From: an uncultured Eubacteriales bacterium
Lineage (GTDB): Bacteria > Bacillota > Clostridia > Peptostreptococcales > Anaerovoracaceae
DNA length: 46,983 nt
Direction: 5' to 3'
Assembly (NCBI GenBank): GCA_900315125.1
Contig: OMXT01000098.1
Coordinates: 1-46,983, forward strand
Of the stretch, positions 1 through 8,127 are shown piece by piece. The notes under the pieces were generated by a model, which was not told the origin of the DNA, searched no databases, and saw nothing but the letters and a program-made list of their open reading frames with translations. Numbering within the stretch: the first letter of the stretch is position 1; each line of letters starts with the position of its first letter. A program made the translations under genes and the position numbers.

Positions 1-80
1 ATCACAAGAAGGTGGCCTCTATTTTATTCTCTCGGATTATCCTCTTCTCCCTAAAACCTCCACATCTATTTTACACTAAC
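1..80. repeat. 80-bp inverted repeat, left copy
   Basis: These 80 bases are the exact reverse complement of positions 46900-46979. Identity stops abruptly at base 80/46900, where unrelated sequence begins, as expected at the edge of a mobile or dispersed element. The inner end reads TTTTACACTAAC. No coding part of an element is included, so the family cannot be assigned. An IS256-like end is one guess, because that family often carries TTTACACA-type boxes near its termini. Confidence 0.85.
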
Positions 81-120
81 CTTCATATGGCGTCACAACA
101 GACGGGCGCCGGGCAGTCAG

Positions 121-145
121 GACTTTGTTCCCGGAGAACAAAGCC
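121..145. repeat. Perfect hairpin with CTTTGTTC arms
   Basis: Bases 123-130 (CTTTGTTC) pair perfectly with 136-143 (GAACAAAG) around a 5-base loop. It sits between the end repeat and the eutP terminator. The arm sequence recurs in several other intergenic spots of this window (see findings). There is no T tract on either side, so it is not a standard terminator. Confidence 0.6.
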
Positions 146-158
146 CCGGCTTTAGATG

Positions 159-203
159 AAAAACGGGAGACGCCCGATCCTCTCATCGATCGGCCGTCTC
201 CCG
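159..203 (-). terminator. Rho-independent terminator after eutP
   Basis: Bases 164-172 (CGGGAGACG) pair with 195-203 (CGTCTCCCG), and the minus-strand transcript then runs into five Ts (159-163). It lies directly after the stop of the EutP-like gene and closes the whole leftward gene cluster. Confidence 0.85.
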
Positions 204-207
204 GCTC

Positions 208-720
208 TCAGTCGTCATATTCGCCTTCGCCCCAGTCTTCCAGTCCCTGGTGCTGATATTCTATAGCCTGCTCAAGCGTCACATGCTTGGGCGGGCGATT
301 CAGATATTCTGACAGCTCCGCGATGCCTTCCCGCGTCTTATTGTTTACGAGGAAGATCTTGCCGCAGCCCGCGTCCTCCAGCCACTGGCGCACCATGGGC
401 ACGTTGGCCTTGGGCGAATCGATCTTGGTAATAATGCCGATGCAGGGCCGGTTGACCACGCCCTGGATCGCCGGTTCCTGCAGATTATAGGGCTCGTCCG
501 CCGCGCAGAGCACGCCGATCACATCGGAGTCAAAAGCAAAACATCCGAGGGCGATCCCCACATGCTCTTTGGACTCCGCATATTCGCCGGGGGTATCAAT
601 GGTAATGTCCCAGGTCTTGGTATACTGGGTCTTTACGTAGTGTACATCTTCGCCCTTCAGGGCCTGGGTCAGGCTCGTCTTTCCCGCCTCACTTCTTCCT
701 GCAAGAATCAGTTTTCTCAT
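208..720 (-). CDS. eutP: EutP/PduV-like small GTPase
   Basis: Ras-like P-loop GTPase of the EutP/PduV family, which accompanies microcompartment operons; its exact role (possibly compartment positioning, or the acetate kinase activity reported for some EutP) is not settled. The Walker A motif GRSEAGKT is at the very N-terminus, followed by DTPGE (G3) and TKID (G4). I start at the internal ATG at 720, because it follows an AGAAAGG ribosome site and gives the family's usual MRKLILAGR opening. An upstream ATG at 762 would add 14 residues without a good ribosome site. It is the last gene of the leftward cluster, just before a terminator. Confidence 0.88.
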   Translation of the reverse strand: MRKLILAGRSEAGKTSLTQALKGEDVHYVKTQYTKTWDITIDTPGEYAESKEHVGIALGCFAFDSDVIGVLCAADEPYNLQEPAIQGVVNRPCIGIITKIDSPKANVPMVRQWLEDAGCGKIFLVNNKTREGIAELSEYLNRPPKHVTLEQAIEYQHQGLEDWGEGEYDD

Positions 721-790
721 TCGCTGCCTTTCTGCGCTATCAGCATGGCGCTGATCCGCCATGATTCATAACTTCCAAAACTGCCCTGGA

Positions 791-1258
791 TCACCGCCAT
801 GTGACGGGGCAGCAGTCGTAGTGCATCTCGTCCCTGAAAAAATCCACGACGGCGGTAACTGCGGTGACCACGTCCTCCCGCTCTCCGGTGATGATCAGAG
901 CGCCGCTGAACCGGTCCATAAATCCGATGTCGATACTGGCTGCCTTCGTCGCCACATCCGCACCGATCACCACAGTCTCCCAGGGGTTCATGCGAAGCAC
1001 CCCAATAGCCCGGCCGGTGGGATCATCTTCATCATGGAATCCGATATTTATGGCCAGATTCGTATAGACCGGATCCGTTGACGTCCCTATGATATGGGCA
1101 AGAATGATCGCCCGGTTCGGCACAGCCATTTCTCTGACCCTGGCCTTGCCGCCGTTCTTCAGGGCCAGCGTCCGGAATATGTCCTCCAGCTGCTCCCGGG
1201 AACGGACCCGCTGAGCCAGGGAATCCATGCTCCCGTTATCTGTGTTGTACTCGTTCAT
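791..1258 (-). CDS. eutS: EutS/PduU-type permuted BMC shell protein (copy 1)
   Basis: Circularly permuted BMC-domain hexameric shell protein. The diagnostic block GFMDRFSGALIITGE and the ending CPVTWR match the EutS/PduU pattern. About 45 extra residues precede the domain, compared with few in typical EutS. The start at 1258 (MNEYN) is preceded by AGAAGGTGAT; a GTG at 1267 is the alternative. It is a paralogue of the next gene upstream (1287-1658) and more diverged. The pair probably forms facets with different central beta-barrels. The assignment is by motif only. Confidence 0.88.
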   Translation of the reverse strand: MNEYNTDNGSMDSLAQRVRSREQLEDIFRTLALKNGGKARVREMAVPNRAIILAHIIGTSTDPVYTNLAINIGFHDEDDPTGRAIGVLRMNPWETVVIGADVATKAASIDIGFMDRFSGALIITGEREDVVTAVTAVVDFFRDEMHYDCCPVTWR

Positions 1259-1286
1259 GAATATCACCTTCTGACATCCTGACGGC

Positions 1287-1658
1287 TTACCGCTTGGTCA
1301 GCGGACAGACCACATAGTGGAGATCCTCGTTGAAGAACCGGAGAATCTCCCGGAAAGAGGTCTCCACCTCAGCAAGTTCACCGGTGATGATCAGCGTGCC
1401 GCTGAAGCGGTCGGCAAATCCCAGATAGACGTTGCCGCTCTTTACCGCAATATCCGACGCGATAACAGATGATTCCGGCGGCGTGATATTCATGACGCCG
1501 ATGGCCGATGTACCGTAGTCGATCTCCGGATTCAGACCCAGCTTGCGATATACAATAGGAAGAGGGCCGCCGATCACATGGGCCAGCGTAATTTCCTTGC
1601 CGCAGACACTTTCCTGAACGATTCTCAGCTGTTCTCTGTTGTTTTCTGTGTTGTCCAT
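1287..1658 (-). CDS. eutS: EutS/PduU-type permuted BMC shell protein (copy 2)
   Basis: Permuted BMC-domain shell protein of about 123 residues. It has SDIAVKSGNVYLGFADRFSG and LIITGE, and ends CPLTKR, all typical of EutS/PduU. The start at 1658 (MDNTEN) follows AGGGTGAT at good spacing; in-frame TTG and ATG codons upstream are less likely. It lies 28 bases upstream of its diverged paralogue and 44 bases downstream of hypB, so it appears to be cotranscribed with the metallochaperone genes. Confidence 0.9.
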   Translation of the reverse strand: MDNTENNREQLRIVQESVCGKEITLAHVIGGPLPIVYRKLGLNPEIDYGTSAIGVMNITPPESSVIASDIAVKSGNVYLGFADRFSGTLIITGELAEVETSFREILRFFNEDLHYVVCPLTKR

Positions 1659-1702
1659 TTGATCACCCTGCATCTTCTGTTTCTGCAATAGCTTATTCTA
1701 TA

Positions 1703-2362
1703 TCAGGAATCCTGCTCCCTCTTGGCGGCTGCCTGAACTCTGATCCACTCAAGCCACCGCTCTATACCCTCTCCGGATGCTGCTGTCATCCGGATGATGG
1801 GAGCATCTCCATTCAGCGCGGATATATCATGCTCCGCACTGTCTCCGTCAAAATTCGTATAGGGCATCAGATCCCATTTATTGAGGATCACCGCCTTTGC
1901 TTCCTGGAAAAGCAGCGGATACTTGGCCGGCTTGTCATCGCCCTCCACCGTACTGAGCACGGCGATTTTTGCATCCTCGCCGAGGTCGAATTCCGCCGGG
2001 CATACCAGGTTGCCCACGTTTTCTATAAAAAGAATATCCAGATCTGCAAGGGGAAGATCCTCCGCCGCCTTCGCCGTGATGCCGGCGCTGAGATGACAGC
2101 CTCCGGCAGTATTGCACTGCACAACAGGTATATTCTTCTTTTCAATGCGTTCCGCGTCTTTCGCTGTATAAATATCCCCTTCAATCACTCCGATGCGAAA
2201 CTCTCCTGCCAGTGCGTCAAGGGTCTTCTCCAGAATCGTTGTTTTTCCGCATCCTGGAGAACCGATGAGATTCAGGACAAGCGTATTGCCGAACATCTCA
2301 TGGTTCATCCTCGCCTGGTCTTCATTTTCCTGCAGAATTTCCTGTTCCATATGGATCTTCAT
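1703..2362 (-). CDS. hypB: HypB, Ni-metallochaperone GTPase
   Basis: SIMIBI-class GTPase that inserts nickel during [NiFe]-hydrogenase maturation together with HypA. Visible motifs are the P-loop GSPGCGKTT (about residues 34-42), NTAGGCHLSA carrying the conserved Cys-His metal site, ENVGNLVCPAEFDLGE, and NKWDL as G4. The N-terminal CxxCGC high-affinity nickel motif of some HypBs is absent. It lies 6 bases downstream of hypA. No hydrogenase structural gene is in the window, so the client enzyme is unknown. Its position inside a microcompartment gene cluster is unusual. Confidence 0.93.
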   Translation of the reverse strand: MKIHMEQEILQENEDQARMNHEMFGNTLVLNLIGSPGCGKTTILEKTLDALAGEFRIGVIEGDIYTAKDAERIEKKNIPVVQCNTAGGCHLSAGITAKAAEDLPLADLDILFIENVGNLVCPAEFDLGEDAKIAVLSTVEGDDKPAKYPLLFQEAKAVILNKWDLMPYTNFDGDSAEHDISALNGDAPIIRMTAASGEGIERWLEWIRVQAAAKREQDS

Positions 2363-2368
2363 TCCGCA

Positions 2369-2716
2369 TTACTCTCCTTCAAATGATTCGATATAAAGCT
2401 CATCACCCTGAGCTATGACATAACTGCTGCTCCCGCATGCGGGGCATCTCACGTCATGAAGATCCTCAGTCCGGAACTCATGGCCGCATGCTCCGCACCG
2501 GAGCACCAGATCCTTTTCAATTATATCAAGGCTTGCTCCGAAGAACACAGGCCGCCTTCTTGTCAGGATGTGGAAAGCCTCCTGCATCAGATCCGGAAGT
2601 GCTCCCCGAAATTCGCCGATCACAAGCGTGATGCTTTTGACTTGCCGGATCCCCACTTCCAGGCATTTTCTCTCCACTGCATTCAGTGTAAATTCTACCA
2701 GCGATGTCTCATGCAT
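2369..2716 (-). CDS. hypA: HypA, Ni/Zn metallochaperone
   Basis: Hydrogenase nickel incorporation protein HypA, 115 residues, the usual length. It begins with the nickel-binding Met-His-Glu and carries the zinc site CGAC...CPAC near residues 73-95. A GGAAAG ribosome site precedes the ATG. The upstream gap carries one copy of the recurring sequence GGCCGGTCAGGGCTTTGTT. It is paired with hypB downstream and with an Fe-S protein upstream, suggesting a redox or metal module attached to the BMC locus. Confidence 0.93.
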   Translation of the reverse strand: MHETSLVEFTLNAVERKCLEVGIRQVKSITLVIGEFRGALPDLMQEAFHILTRRRPVFFGASLDIIEKDLVLRCGACGHEFRTEDLHDVRCPACGSSSYVIAQGDELYIESFEGE

Positions 2717-2756
2717 CTTTCCATAACAAAGCCCTGACCGGCCGCCTTTCCTCCTG

Positions 2757-3884
2757 CTACATATAAATTCTCTGTTCCTTCATGATATCCGGCTTGCTCT
2801 GGGCATGGGGCCGAACATCCAGCTTAAGTACGCCCTTCGGGCAGTGGCCTGCGCAGATCCCACAGCCGATGCAGCGGCTGCCGTCTATATGGGGACCGTT
2901 TTCGTCCAGCTTCACCGCGCCCATGGGACATACCTTTGTACATCTGCCGCAGTCAATGCACTCGCCTGGTTTGGCGGCTTCTGCCAGATATCGGGATACC
3001 CGGAGCACGTTCTTCTCGCCCCGTTCTATGGAGCGCAGGCAGATACAGCAGCAGCTGCAGCAGTTGCAGCATGCCAGCGGATGCTCCACATTGCTGAATG
3101 TCTGAACGAGACCCATATCGTTGCATTTGCCCATGATGTCCAGCGCTTCATCAGCAGTGATGTACCGGGCTACGCCCATATCCACAGCATCTCTCGCCGC
3201 TTCATTAAAAATAATACATACCTCCAGCGGGAAATCACAGGGACGGTCGCCCTGGATATCTCTCTCCATCCGGCAGATGCATTTCGTCACCGCAATGGGA
3301 TCGCACTGCCGCACGAGACGAGATGCTTTGTCCATGGGGAGAACCCGCCGCTGATCCGGGATCTCCAGATTCATGGGAATCTTACTGTGCCGGCTGTCGC
3401 CGGTCACCGCCGCTTCCTGGGGCAGTACGCGGTAGGGCGGTATCTGCTTCACAAGCTGCGCGCTTCCGCCTTCTCTCACATAATCCCACCAGCGGAAGAG
3501 TTCTTTCTGCAGTCGGGATCCATCAGGATCGAACATATATCCATATATAATATAGAAAAGATATGTCCTCTGATATCCCTCTTTGCCCCGGGGACCTTTG
3601 GTCTTCAGCAACATGCCTTTGTTTATAAGGCTATCGGAGCATGCCTGCATCTCCCGCCGCCTCTGGAAGGGAAAATTCTTCTCCGCTTCTTCCCGTGTGA
3701 CGGGATCCGTATTATAGGAAAAGTCCGGGTAGCAGTACCATACCTCTGCTTCCTCCGGCGTGACCTTTTCCCGCAGGGCCGACAGGAGCTCCGAATAATT
3801 ATCCGGTCTTCCATAAGGTGCGATCAGATCGTCCATCATCTTCATGACAGGATCTTTCTGTTCGATTTTCATCGAATAATACAT
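2757..3884 (-). CDS. Cysteine-rich 4Fe-4S protein
   Basis: Protein of 375 residues with two C-terminal ferredoxin-type clusters, CIDCGRCTKVCP (309-320) and CIGCGICAGHCP (338-349). A very dense cysteine block, ACCNCCSCCCIC, lies at about 271-282. The N-terminal 150 residues look like a helical winged-helix-type segment. No membrane segment or signal peptide is seen. It is probably a soluble electron-transfer or sensor protein; the exact partner is unknown. The start is uncertain: no clear ribosome site precedes either ATG (3884 or 3872). The neighbouring FMN reductase and hypAB suggest a role in disposing of electrons. Confidence 0.8.
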   Translation of the reverse strand: MYYSMKIEQKDPVMKMMDDLIAPYGRPDNYSELLSALREKVTPEEAEVWYCYPDFSYNTDPVTREEAEKNFPFQRRREMQACSDSLINKGMLLKTKGPRGKEGYQRTYLFYIIYGYMFDPDGSRLQKELFRWWDYVREGGSAQLVKQIPPYRVLPQEAAVTGDSRHSKIPMNLEIPDQRRVLPMDKASRLVRQCDPIAVTKCICRMERDIQGDRPCDFPLEVCIIFNEAARDAVDMGVARYITADEALDIMGKCNDMGLVQTFSNVEHPLACCNCCSCCCICLRSIERGEKNVLRVSRYLAEAAKPGECIDCGRCTKVCPMGAVKLDENGPHIDGSRCIGCGICAGHCPKGVLKLDVRPHAQSKPDIMKEQRIYM

Positions 3885-3894
3885 GGCTGCGTCG

Positions 3895-4464
3895 TTATTT
3901 TACCATAGCGCCCAGCAGGCAGGACCCGATCAGCGCTTCCGGATGTTTCTTATAATCATCAGCGCCCATCATGCCGCCGAATACGTGGACGCCCAGTCCT
4001 TCTATGCCGTAATACTCGAGGAAATTGCGGTAGAAGATCTGAACACCGGACTCGTTTCTCTTATTGTGGGCTTCTTCACAGCACATGAGGAGCATCAGTT
4101 TCTTGCCTGCCAGGATATGCTGCGCCGGATTGCCTTCCACGATAGCGATCATGCGGTCGATGGCCGCCTTGAACTGGGAAGGGAAATTCCAGTAATAGAT
4201 CGGGGAAGCAAATACGACGATGTCGTTCTCCGCGATCCCTCTGTAGATCTGGTCCATATCATCCTTCTGGCAGCAGGGGCTCAGGGGACATGCCGCAGAG
4301 TCACCGCCCAGACATCCTACGCAGGGATTGATATTCATATCCCGGATATTCAGTCTGCTTACAATATTGCCGGATGATTTGGCGCCTTCTGTAAAACATG
4401 TGATCAGGGCATTGGTGTTGCCCTTTGCATTGGGACTTCCGTCCAGTATGAGGATTCTGCTCAT
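3895..4464 (-). CDS. Flavodoxin-fold NAD(P)H-dependent FMN reductase / Fe-S flavoprotein-like
   Basis: Flavodoxin-like fold of the iron-sulfur-flavoprotein/NADPH-dependent FMN reductase group. LDGSPNAKGNTN is the FMN phosphate loop, and SPIYYWNFPSQFKAAIDRM is the second FMN-binding stretch. A cysteine group CVGC...CPLSPCC (about residues 47-63) could bind an Fe-S cluster. I start at 4464 (MSRILIL), the normal beta-1 strand; the ATG at 4503 would add 13 untypical residues. It is the first gene after the 4520-4552 terminator, so its expression may depend on readthrough. It resembles the separate gene at 24472-25029. Confidence 0.85.
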   Translation of the reverse strand: MSRILILDGSPNAKGNTNALITCFTEGAKSSGNIVSRLNIRDMNINPCVGCLGGDSAACPLSPCCQKDDMDQIYRGIAENDIVVFASPIYYWNFPSQFKAAIDRMIAIVEGNPAQHILAGKKLMLLMCCEEAHNKRNESGVQIFYRNFLEYYGIEGLGVHVFGGMMGADDYKKHPEALIGSCLLGAMVK

Positions 4465-4519
4465 AACTTCACACTTTCTCTCTGCTAAGTTTCCGTACGC
4501 CATTATTAAGAATTTCTGT

Positions 4520-4552
4520 TAAGAAGAACGGGCGGCCCGGAAGCCGCCCGTC
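4520..4552 (-). terminator. Hairpin terminator after the main cut operon
   Basis: Bases 528-536 of the 4 kb block (ACGGGCGGC, 4528-4536) pair with 4543-4551 (GCCGCCCGT) around 6 bases. On the minus strand the hairpin is followed by TTCTTCTT. The T tract is interrupted, so termination may be partial. That would let the flavoprotein, Fe-S, hypAB, eutS and eutP genes be expressed at a lower level. Confidence 0.7.
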
Positions 4553-4616
4553 ACTTGCTATTCTACTGACTTACTTCGCACGGCTTGTTAAATCAGTATT
4601 CACTCCCTTGCTGAAA

Positions 4617-4913
4617 CTACTCAGACTTCTCAGCTCTGTCGTTCGGCAGGATCATCTCAACTTCTGTATGCGGTCTCGGAATTACGTGAACGGAGATCAG
4701 CTCGCCAACTCTCTGGGCAGCAGCTGCACCAGCGTCTGTAGCAGCCTTAACCGCTCCTACGTCTCCTCTTACCATAACGGTTACAAGGCCTCCGCCTACC
4801 AGTACTTTACCGATCAGGTATACGTTAGCAGCCTTTACCATAGCATCGGCAGCCTCGATGGATCCAACCAGTCCTTTAGTTTCGATCATTCCCAGTGCAT
4901 CATACTTAGTCAT
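4617..4913 (-). CDS. BMC-H hexameric shell protein (PduA/EutM type)
   Basis: Canonical single BMC-domain shell protein of 98 residues. It opens with [20 protein letters not shown], has the pore loop region near LVGGG, and [19 protein letters not shown]. The start at 4913 follows GGAGGGAAAAG; the upstream ATG at 4928 overlaps that ribosome site and is unlikely. It is the last gene before the operon terminator and is probably a major facet tile. Confidence 0.95.
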   Translation of the reverse strand: MTKYDALGMIETKGLVGSIEAADAMVKAANVYLIGKVLVGGGLVTVMVRGDVGAVKAATDAGAAAAQRVGELISVHVIPRPHTEVEMILPNDRAEKSE

Positions 4914-4966
4914 TACTTTTCCCTCCATGGAATCTTAAATTTGAACTTTATCAACTTTATCAATTT

Positions 4967-5611
4967 TTATTTAACAATCGTGACTTTCGTAGCAGAGCTC
5001 ATACCGAACGCATTTGCTTCTTCTGTGTCGACATGGCACTCGAGAGCGGATGTGCTCGTTGCTCTGATCGCAACGTTATCCAGTGTGCCGCCTCTCGGTC
5101 CGTCCACCTTCAGGCTTACGATGTCTCCATCCTTAACCCCGTACTGCGCTGCTTCCTGAGGAAGCATGTGAACGTGACGCTGAGCGACGATGACACCTTC
5201 CGGAATCTGTACCGATCCTTTAGGACCTACGATGGTGATTCCCGGTGTTCCTGCCAGATCGCCGGACAGTCTTGCCGGAGCCTTAACGCCCAGCTTGAAT
5301 CCGTCGCCTGCCAGTATCTCGACCTGTGTCTGCTTGCGGACAGGACCCAGGACACGGATCTTTTCGATAGCGCCCTTCGGCCCTACGATCGTTACCGTCT
5401 CCTTGCAGGCGAACTGTCCCGGTTGTGACAGATCCTTGATCGATGTCAGCTGATACCCAGGTCCGAACAGTTTATCCTGGTCAGCCTGAGACAGATGAAT
5501 GTGGTGGTTGGATACACCTACCGGAATCCCTGCCGGAGCGCCGCCGTTCTTACCGGAGTTGATGGCTTCCAGAAGGAGATTCAGGACCTGTTCATAATTT
5601 TCGTTTGCCAT
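4967..5611 (-). CDS. pduL: PduL-type phosphotransacylase
   Basis: Zinc-dependent phosphate acyltransferase that converts acyl-CoA (here acetyl-CoA) to acyl phosphate and recycles CoA inside the compartment. The metal-binding histidines are visible in VSNHHIHLS (H36, H37, H39), AQRHVHM (H146, H148) and ECHVD (H193). Residues 3-20 form an amphipathic helix followed by a Gly/Ala-rich linker, typical of a BMC encapsulation peptide. The second ATG (5611) is chosen because AGAGGTG lies 7 bases before it. The gene overlaps the end of the aldehyde dehydrogenase gene by translational coupling distance. Confidence 0.95.
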   Translation of the reverse strand: MANENYEQVLNLLLEAINSGKNGGAPAGIPVGVSNHHIHLSQADQDKLFGPGYQLTSIKDLSQPGQFACKETVTIVGPKGAIEKIRVLGPVRKQTQVEILAGDGFKLGVKAPARLSGDLAGTPGITIVGPKGSVQIPEGVIVAQRHVHMLPQEAAQYGVKDGDIVSLKVDGPRGGTLDNVAIRATSTSALECHVDTEEANAFGMSSATKVTIVK

Positions 5612-5613
5612 TA

Positions 5614-7305
5614 TCATTCACCTCTTAACGCCGCAGCCAGAGAATCAATGATGTTCTGCAGCTGCTTCTGGTCGATCTCGCCGTCTCCTACAGGATTTCC
5701 TGTGTTAGGAGTGCAGCAGTTGCAGCCTGCGCTGTAGCCGATGGGGCTTGCTGTTCCGTTTGCAAATGCGTCAGGGCAGTTGCCGGATGTGCATGCTCCG
5801 CCGCCTGCTGTTACGCCCTGTACAGGGATCTGTGCCGCGCCTGCATAAGCCGGTGCTGCAGCTGCTCCAACTGGCGGATGGTTGCCGTAAGCGCCCGGAA
5901 TGCTCGCCAGTTCAGGATGATTGAATGTCGGGTCATCCTGTACCATAGTCGTGGGCTCTTTGATTCCGTAAGCGACCTTCTTGATGTTGATCAGGTTCAT
6001 CGGGCTCAGGTTCTCAGAAATGGAGCTGCCGCCGTATGTTCCGCAGCCCAGTGTAAAGGACGGGAACAGTCCTGTGGAGCCGCCGGTTCCGCCCATGCTT
6101 CCGCCGGTGTTGACCAGGATTCTGGAAGCCGGTTTTCTGGAGAACTCTCTTACGATATTTCTGTCATTTGTATGAATGTTCATTGTGTGGCCGATGCCGT
6201 GCTGCAGCAGGGAAATGCTCAGCTCGCATGCCTCGTGCCAGTCTTTTACTACGTAGAATGCCAGTACTGTAGTCAGCTTCTCATAGGACAGCGGATACTC
6301 CGGTCCAACGCCTCCCTGTGCTCCGATCAGAACCTTGGTTCCTTCCGGAATGGAGATTCCGCACTTCTCAGCGATGTACTGAGGAGATCTTCCTACGAAC
6401 TTGGCGCTCATGGAAGTTGTGCCGGGCTTGAACAGTTTGGAGCAGACCGTCTTGGTCTCGTCTTCTGTCATGAAGTAGCCGCCCTGTGCCTTGAACTCAG
6501 CGATAACAGCATCCTTGTTGCACTCTTCGCAGATAACGGACTGCTCAGATGCGCAGATCGTACCATAGTCAAATGTCTTGGAAGCGATGATGTCGGAAAC
6601 TGCTTTCTTTACATCAGCTGTTCTCTCGATATATGCGGGAGAGTTTCCTGCGCCAACGCCCATAGCCGGTTTTCCTGCACTGTATGCAGCCTTGACCATT
6701 CCAGGACCGCCTGTAGCTACGATCAGCTTAACTTCCTTGCTGTGCATCAGCTCGTTGGATGCCTGAATCGAAGGCATGGTCAGTGTAGCGATGCAGTTTT
6801 CCGGAGCGCCTGCCTTAACAGCAGCGTCTGCCAGGATGTTGATCGTCTTGATCGTGCACTTTGCAGCGGAAGGATGGGGCGAGAACAGGATCGCGTTGCG
6901 TCCCTTGATCGCGCACATTGACTTGAAGATCGCTGTGGATGTGGGGTTGGTTGACGGGGAAATTCCCATGATCAGACCAACAGGATCCGCTACATCGATG
7001 GTCTTCTTCTGAATATCCTCACCGATGATTCCGATCGTCTTCATGTCCTTGATTGCTTCGTACTCGATGGTAGAAGCCATGTGGTTCTTATATGCCTTGT
7101 CGGCGATGGTTCCGAATCCTGTCTCCTCATGAGCCATCTGAGCCAGAACCACTGCGTTCTCCTCAGCTGCCTGTGCCATTGCTTTCAGGATTCTGTCGAT
7201 CTGCTCCTCATTATAGGTAGCCAGGATCTCTGTTGCTACCTGTCCCTTGCGAAGAAGGTCTCTGGCTTCCTGTATAGATCTCAGATCATAATCCATGTTA
7301 TCCAT
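5614..7305 (-). CDS. cutF: CoA-acylating acetaldehyde dehydrogenase, BMC type (CutF/PduP/EutE)
   Basis: Oxidises acetaldehyde released by CutC to acetyl-CoA with NAD+. The Rossmann region [11 protein letters not shown] and the catalytic Cys251 in YGTICASEQ are intact. After the ALDH domain (about residue 450) comes a Pro/Ala/Gly-rich linker and then a short C-terminal helix (543-563, [14 protein letters not shown]) that looks like an encapsulation peptide. The linker holds five cysteines (505, 510, 528, 530, 531), which is unusual. The total of 563 residues is long for this family because of the tail. GAGGTG precedes the start. A second homologue at 16883-18358 lacks the catalytic Cys. Confidence 0.93.
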   Translation of the reverse strand: MDNMDYDLRSIQEARDLLRKGQVATEILATYNEEQIDRILKAMAQAAEENAVVLAQMAHEETGFGTIADKAYKNHMASTIEYEAIKDMKTIGIIGEDIQKKTIDVADPVGLIMGISPSTNPTSTAIFKSMCAIKGRNAILFSPHPSAAKCTIKTINILADAAVKAGAPENCIATLTMPSIQASNELMHSKEVKLIVATGGPGMVKAAYSAGKPAMGVGAGNSPAYIERTADVKKAVSDIIASKTFDYGTICASEQSVICEECNKDAVIAEFKAQGGYFMTEDETKTVCSKLFKPGTTSMSAKFVGRSPQYIAEKCGISIPEGTKVLIGAQGGVGPEYPLSYEKLTTVLAFYVVKDWHEACELSISLLQHGIGHTMNIHTNDRNIVREFSRKPASRILVNTGGSMGGTGGSTGLFPSFTLGCGTYGGSSISENLSPMNLINIKKVAYGIKEPTTMVQDDPTFNHPELASIPGAYGNHPPVGAAAAPAYAGAAQIPVQGVTAGGGACTSGNCPDAFANGTASPIGYSAGCNCCTPNTGNPVGDGEIDQKQLQNIIDSLAAALRGE

Positions 7306-7376
7306 TCGGTTGCACCTCTCTTTCGTTGTTGCAATATCGTTTTCGGTGCATGTTCCGCCTCAGGGGCCGAACTGCT

Positions 7377-8114
7377 TTACTTGCTGTAGTACTTGCGGAA
7401 CTCGTCGATCAGACCCGTCTTATTCGTCTTGGAGATCACTCTTCCGGTGATGCCGAAATCCGAATATTCTCTTGCCAGATTCCTGAGTTTGTCTACACGG
7501 CACTTGGAGATGAGTTCGATCGTTGCGTCAACGCCCTTGGATTCCACCCACTCGTCTACCGTTTCCTTATGCACTTCAGCGGCTGCCTTACCTGTTACTT
7601 TAACTTCTGCGACAGCAGACTCTGCCACTGTCTCCGGCTTAGATTCAGCCGCTTCCGTTTCCTTTGCGCTTTCAGCAGGTTCCGTTGCCGTTACAGCCTT
7701 AGCGGCCTCTTCCCTCTGCTCAGCAAGCTCCGGATCCGGGCTTATGTTCGAGTTGCTAGATGATCCCCCCGCAGGGGGGACAGGCTCCGGATCAGGATCC
7801 GGATCATTATCCTTCTCCGCCTGTTTCTCGATCAGAGGAACAAACGGTGTAACCGTGTCACCCAGAGTCTTATCAGGCCTCGGAATGACGTGAGCGGATC
7901 TGAGGAACTGGGTCCCCAGTCTCTGAACGGCGCCGGCTCCTGCATCAACAGATGCCTTAGCAGCACCGACCTCTCCGGTCACTGTAACTGTCACGATACC
8001 GCCTTTAACAAGCTTGCAGTCCAGAAGGGTTACTTCTGCAGCCTTCAGCATTGCGTCAGCACTTTCGATCGCGGCAATCAGTCCGTATGTTTCTATCATA
8101 CCTAGTGCTTCCAT
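7377..8114 (-). CDS. BMC-H shell protein with long linker and C-terminal SAP/Rho-N-like tail (EutK/PduK-like)
   Basis: Residues 1-90 are a normal BMC-H domain (ALGMIETYGLIAAIESADAM, HVIPRPDK). An acidic Pro/Ser/Glu/Ala-rich linker of roughly 100 residues follows. The last 45 residues contain VDKLRNLAREY...GITGRVISKTNKTGLIDEFRKYY, a helix-extended-helix pattern like SAP or Rho N-terminal nucleic-acid-binding domains. EutK is a known shell protein with a C-terminal nucleic-acid-binding-type domain, so this may be a functional analogue. Ribosome site AGGAGGTAACTG. The linker coding sequence contains a C6/G6 palindrome at 7765-7779. Confidence 0.85.
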   Translation of the reverse strand: MEALGMIETYGLIAAIESADAMLKAAEVTLLDCKLVKGGIVTVTVTGEVGAAKASVDAGAGAVQRLGTQFLRSAHVIPRPDKTLGDTVTPFVPLIEKQAEKDNDPDPDPEPVPPAGGSSSNSNISPDPELAEQREEAAKAVTATEPAESAKETEAAESKPETVAESAVAEVKVTGKAAAEVHKETVDEWVESKGVDATIELISKCRVDKLRNLAREYSDFGITGRVISKTNKTGLIDEFRKYYSK

Positions 8115-8127
8115 CAGTTACCTCCTG

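Noticed and set aside
2805-3908. 367-residue plus-strand open frame opposite the Fe-S protein
   Set aside because: The minus strand encodes clear 4Fe-4S motifs, whereas this frame shows none.
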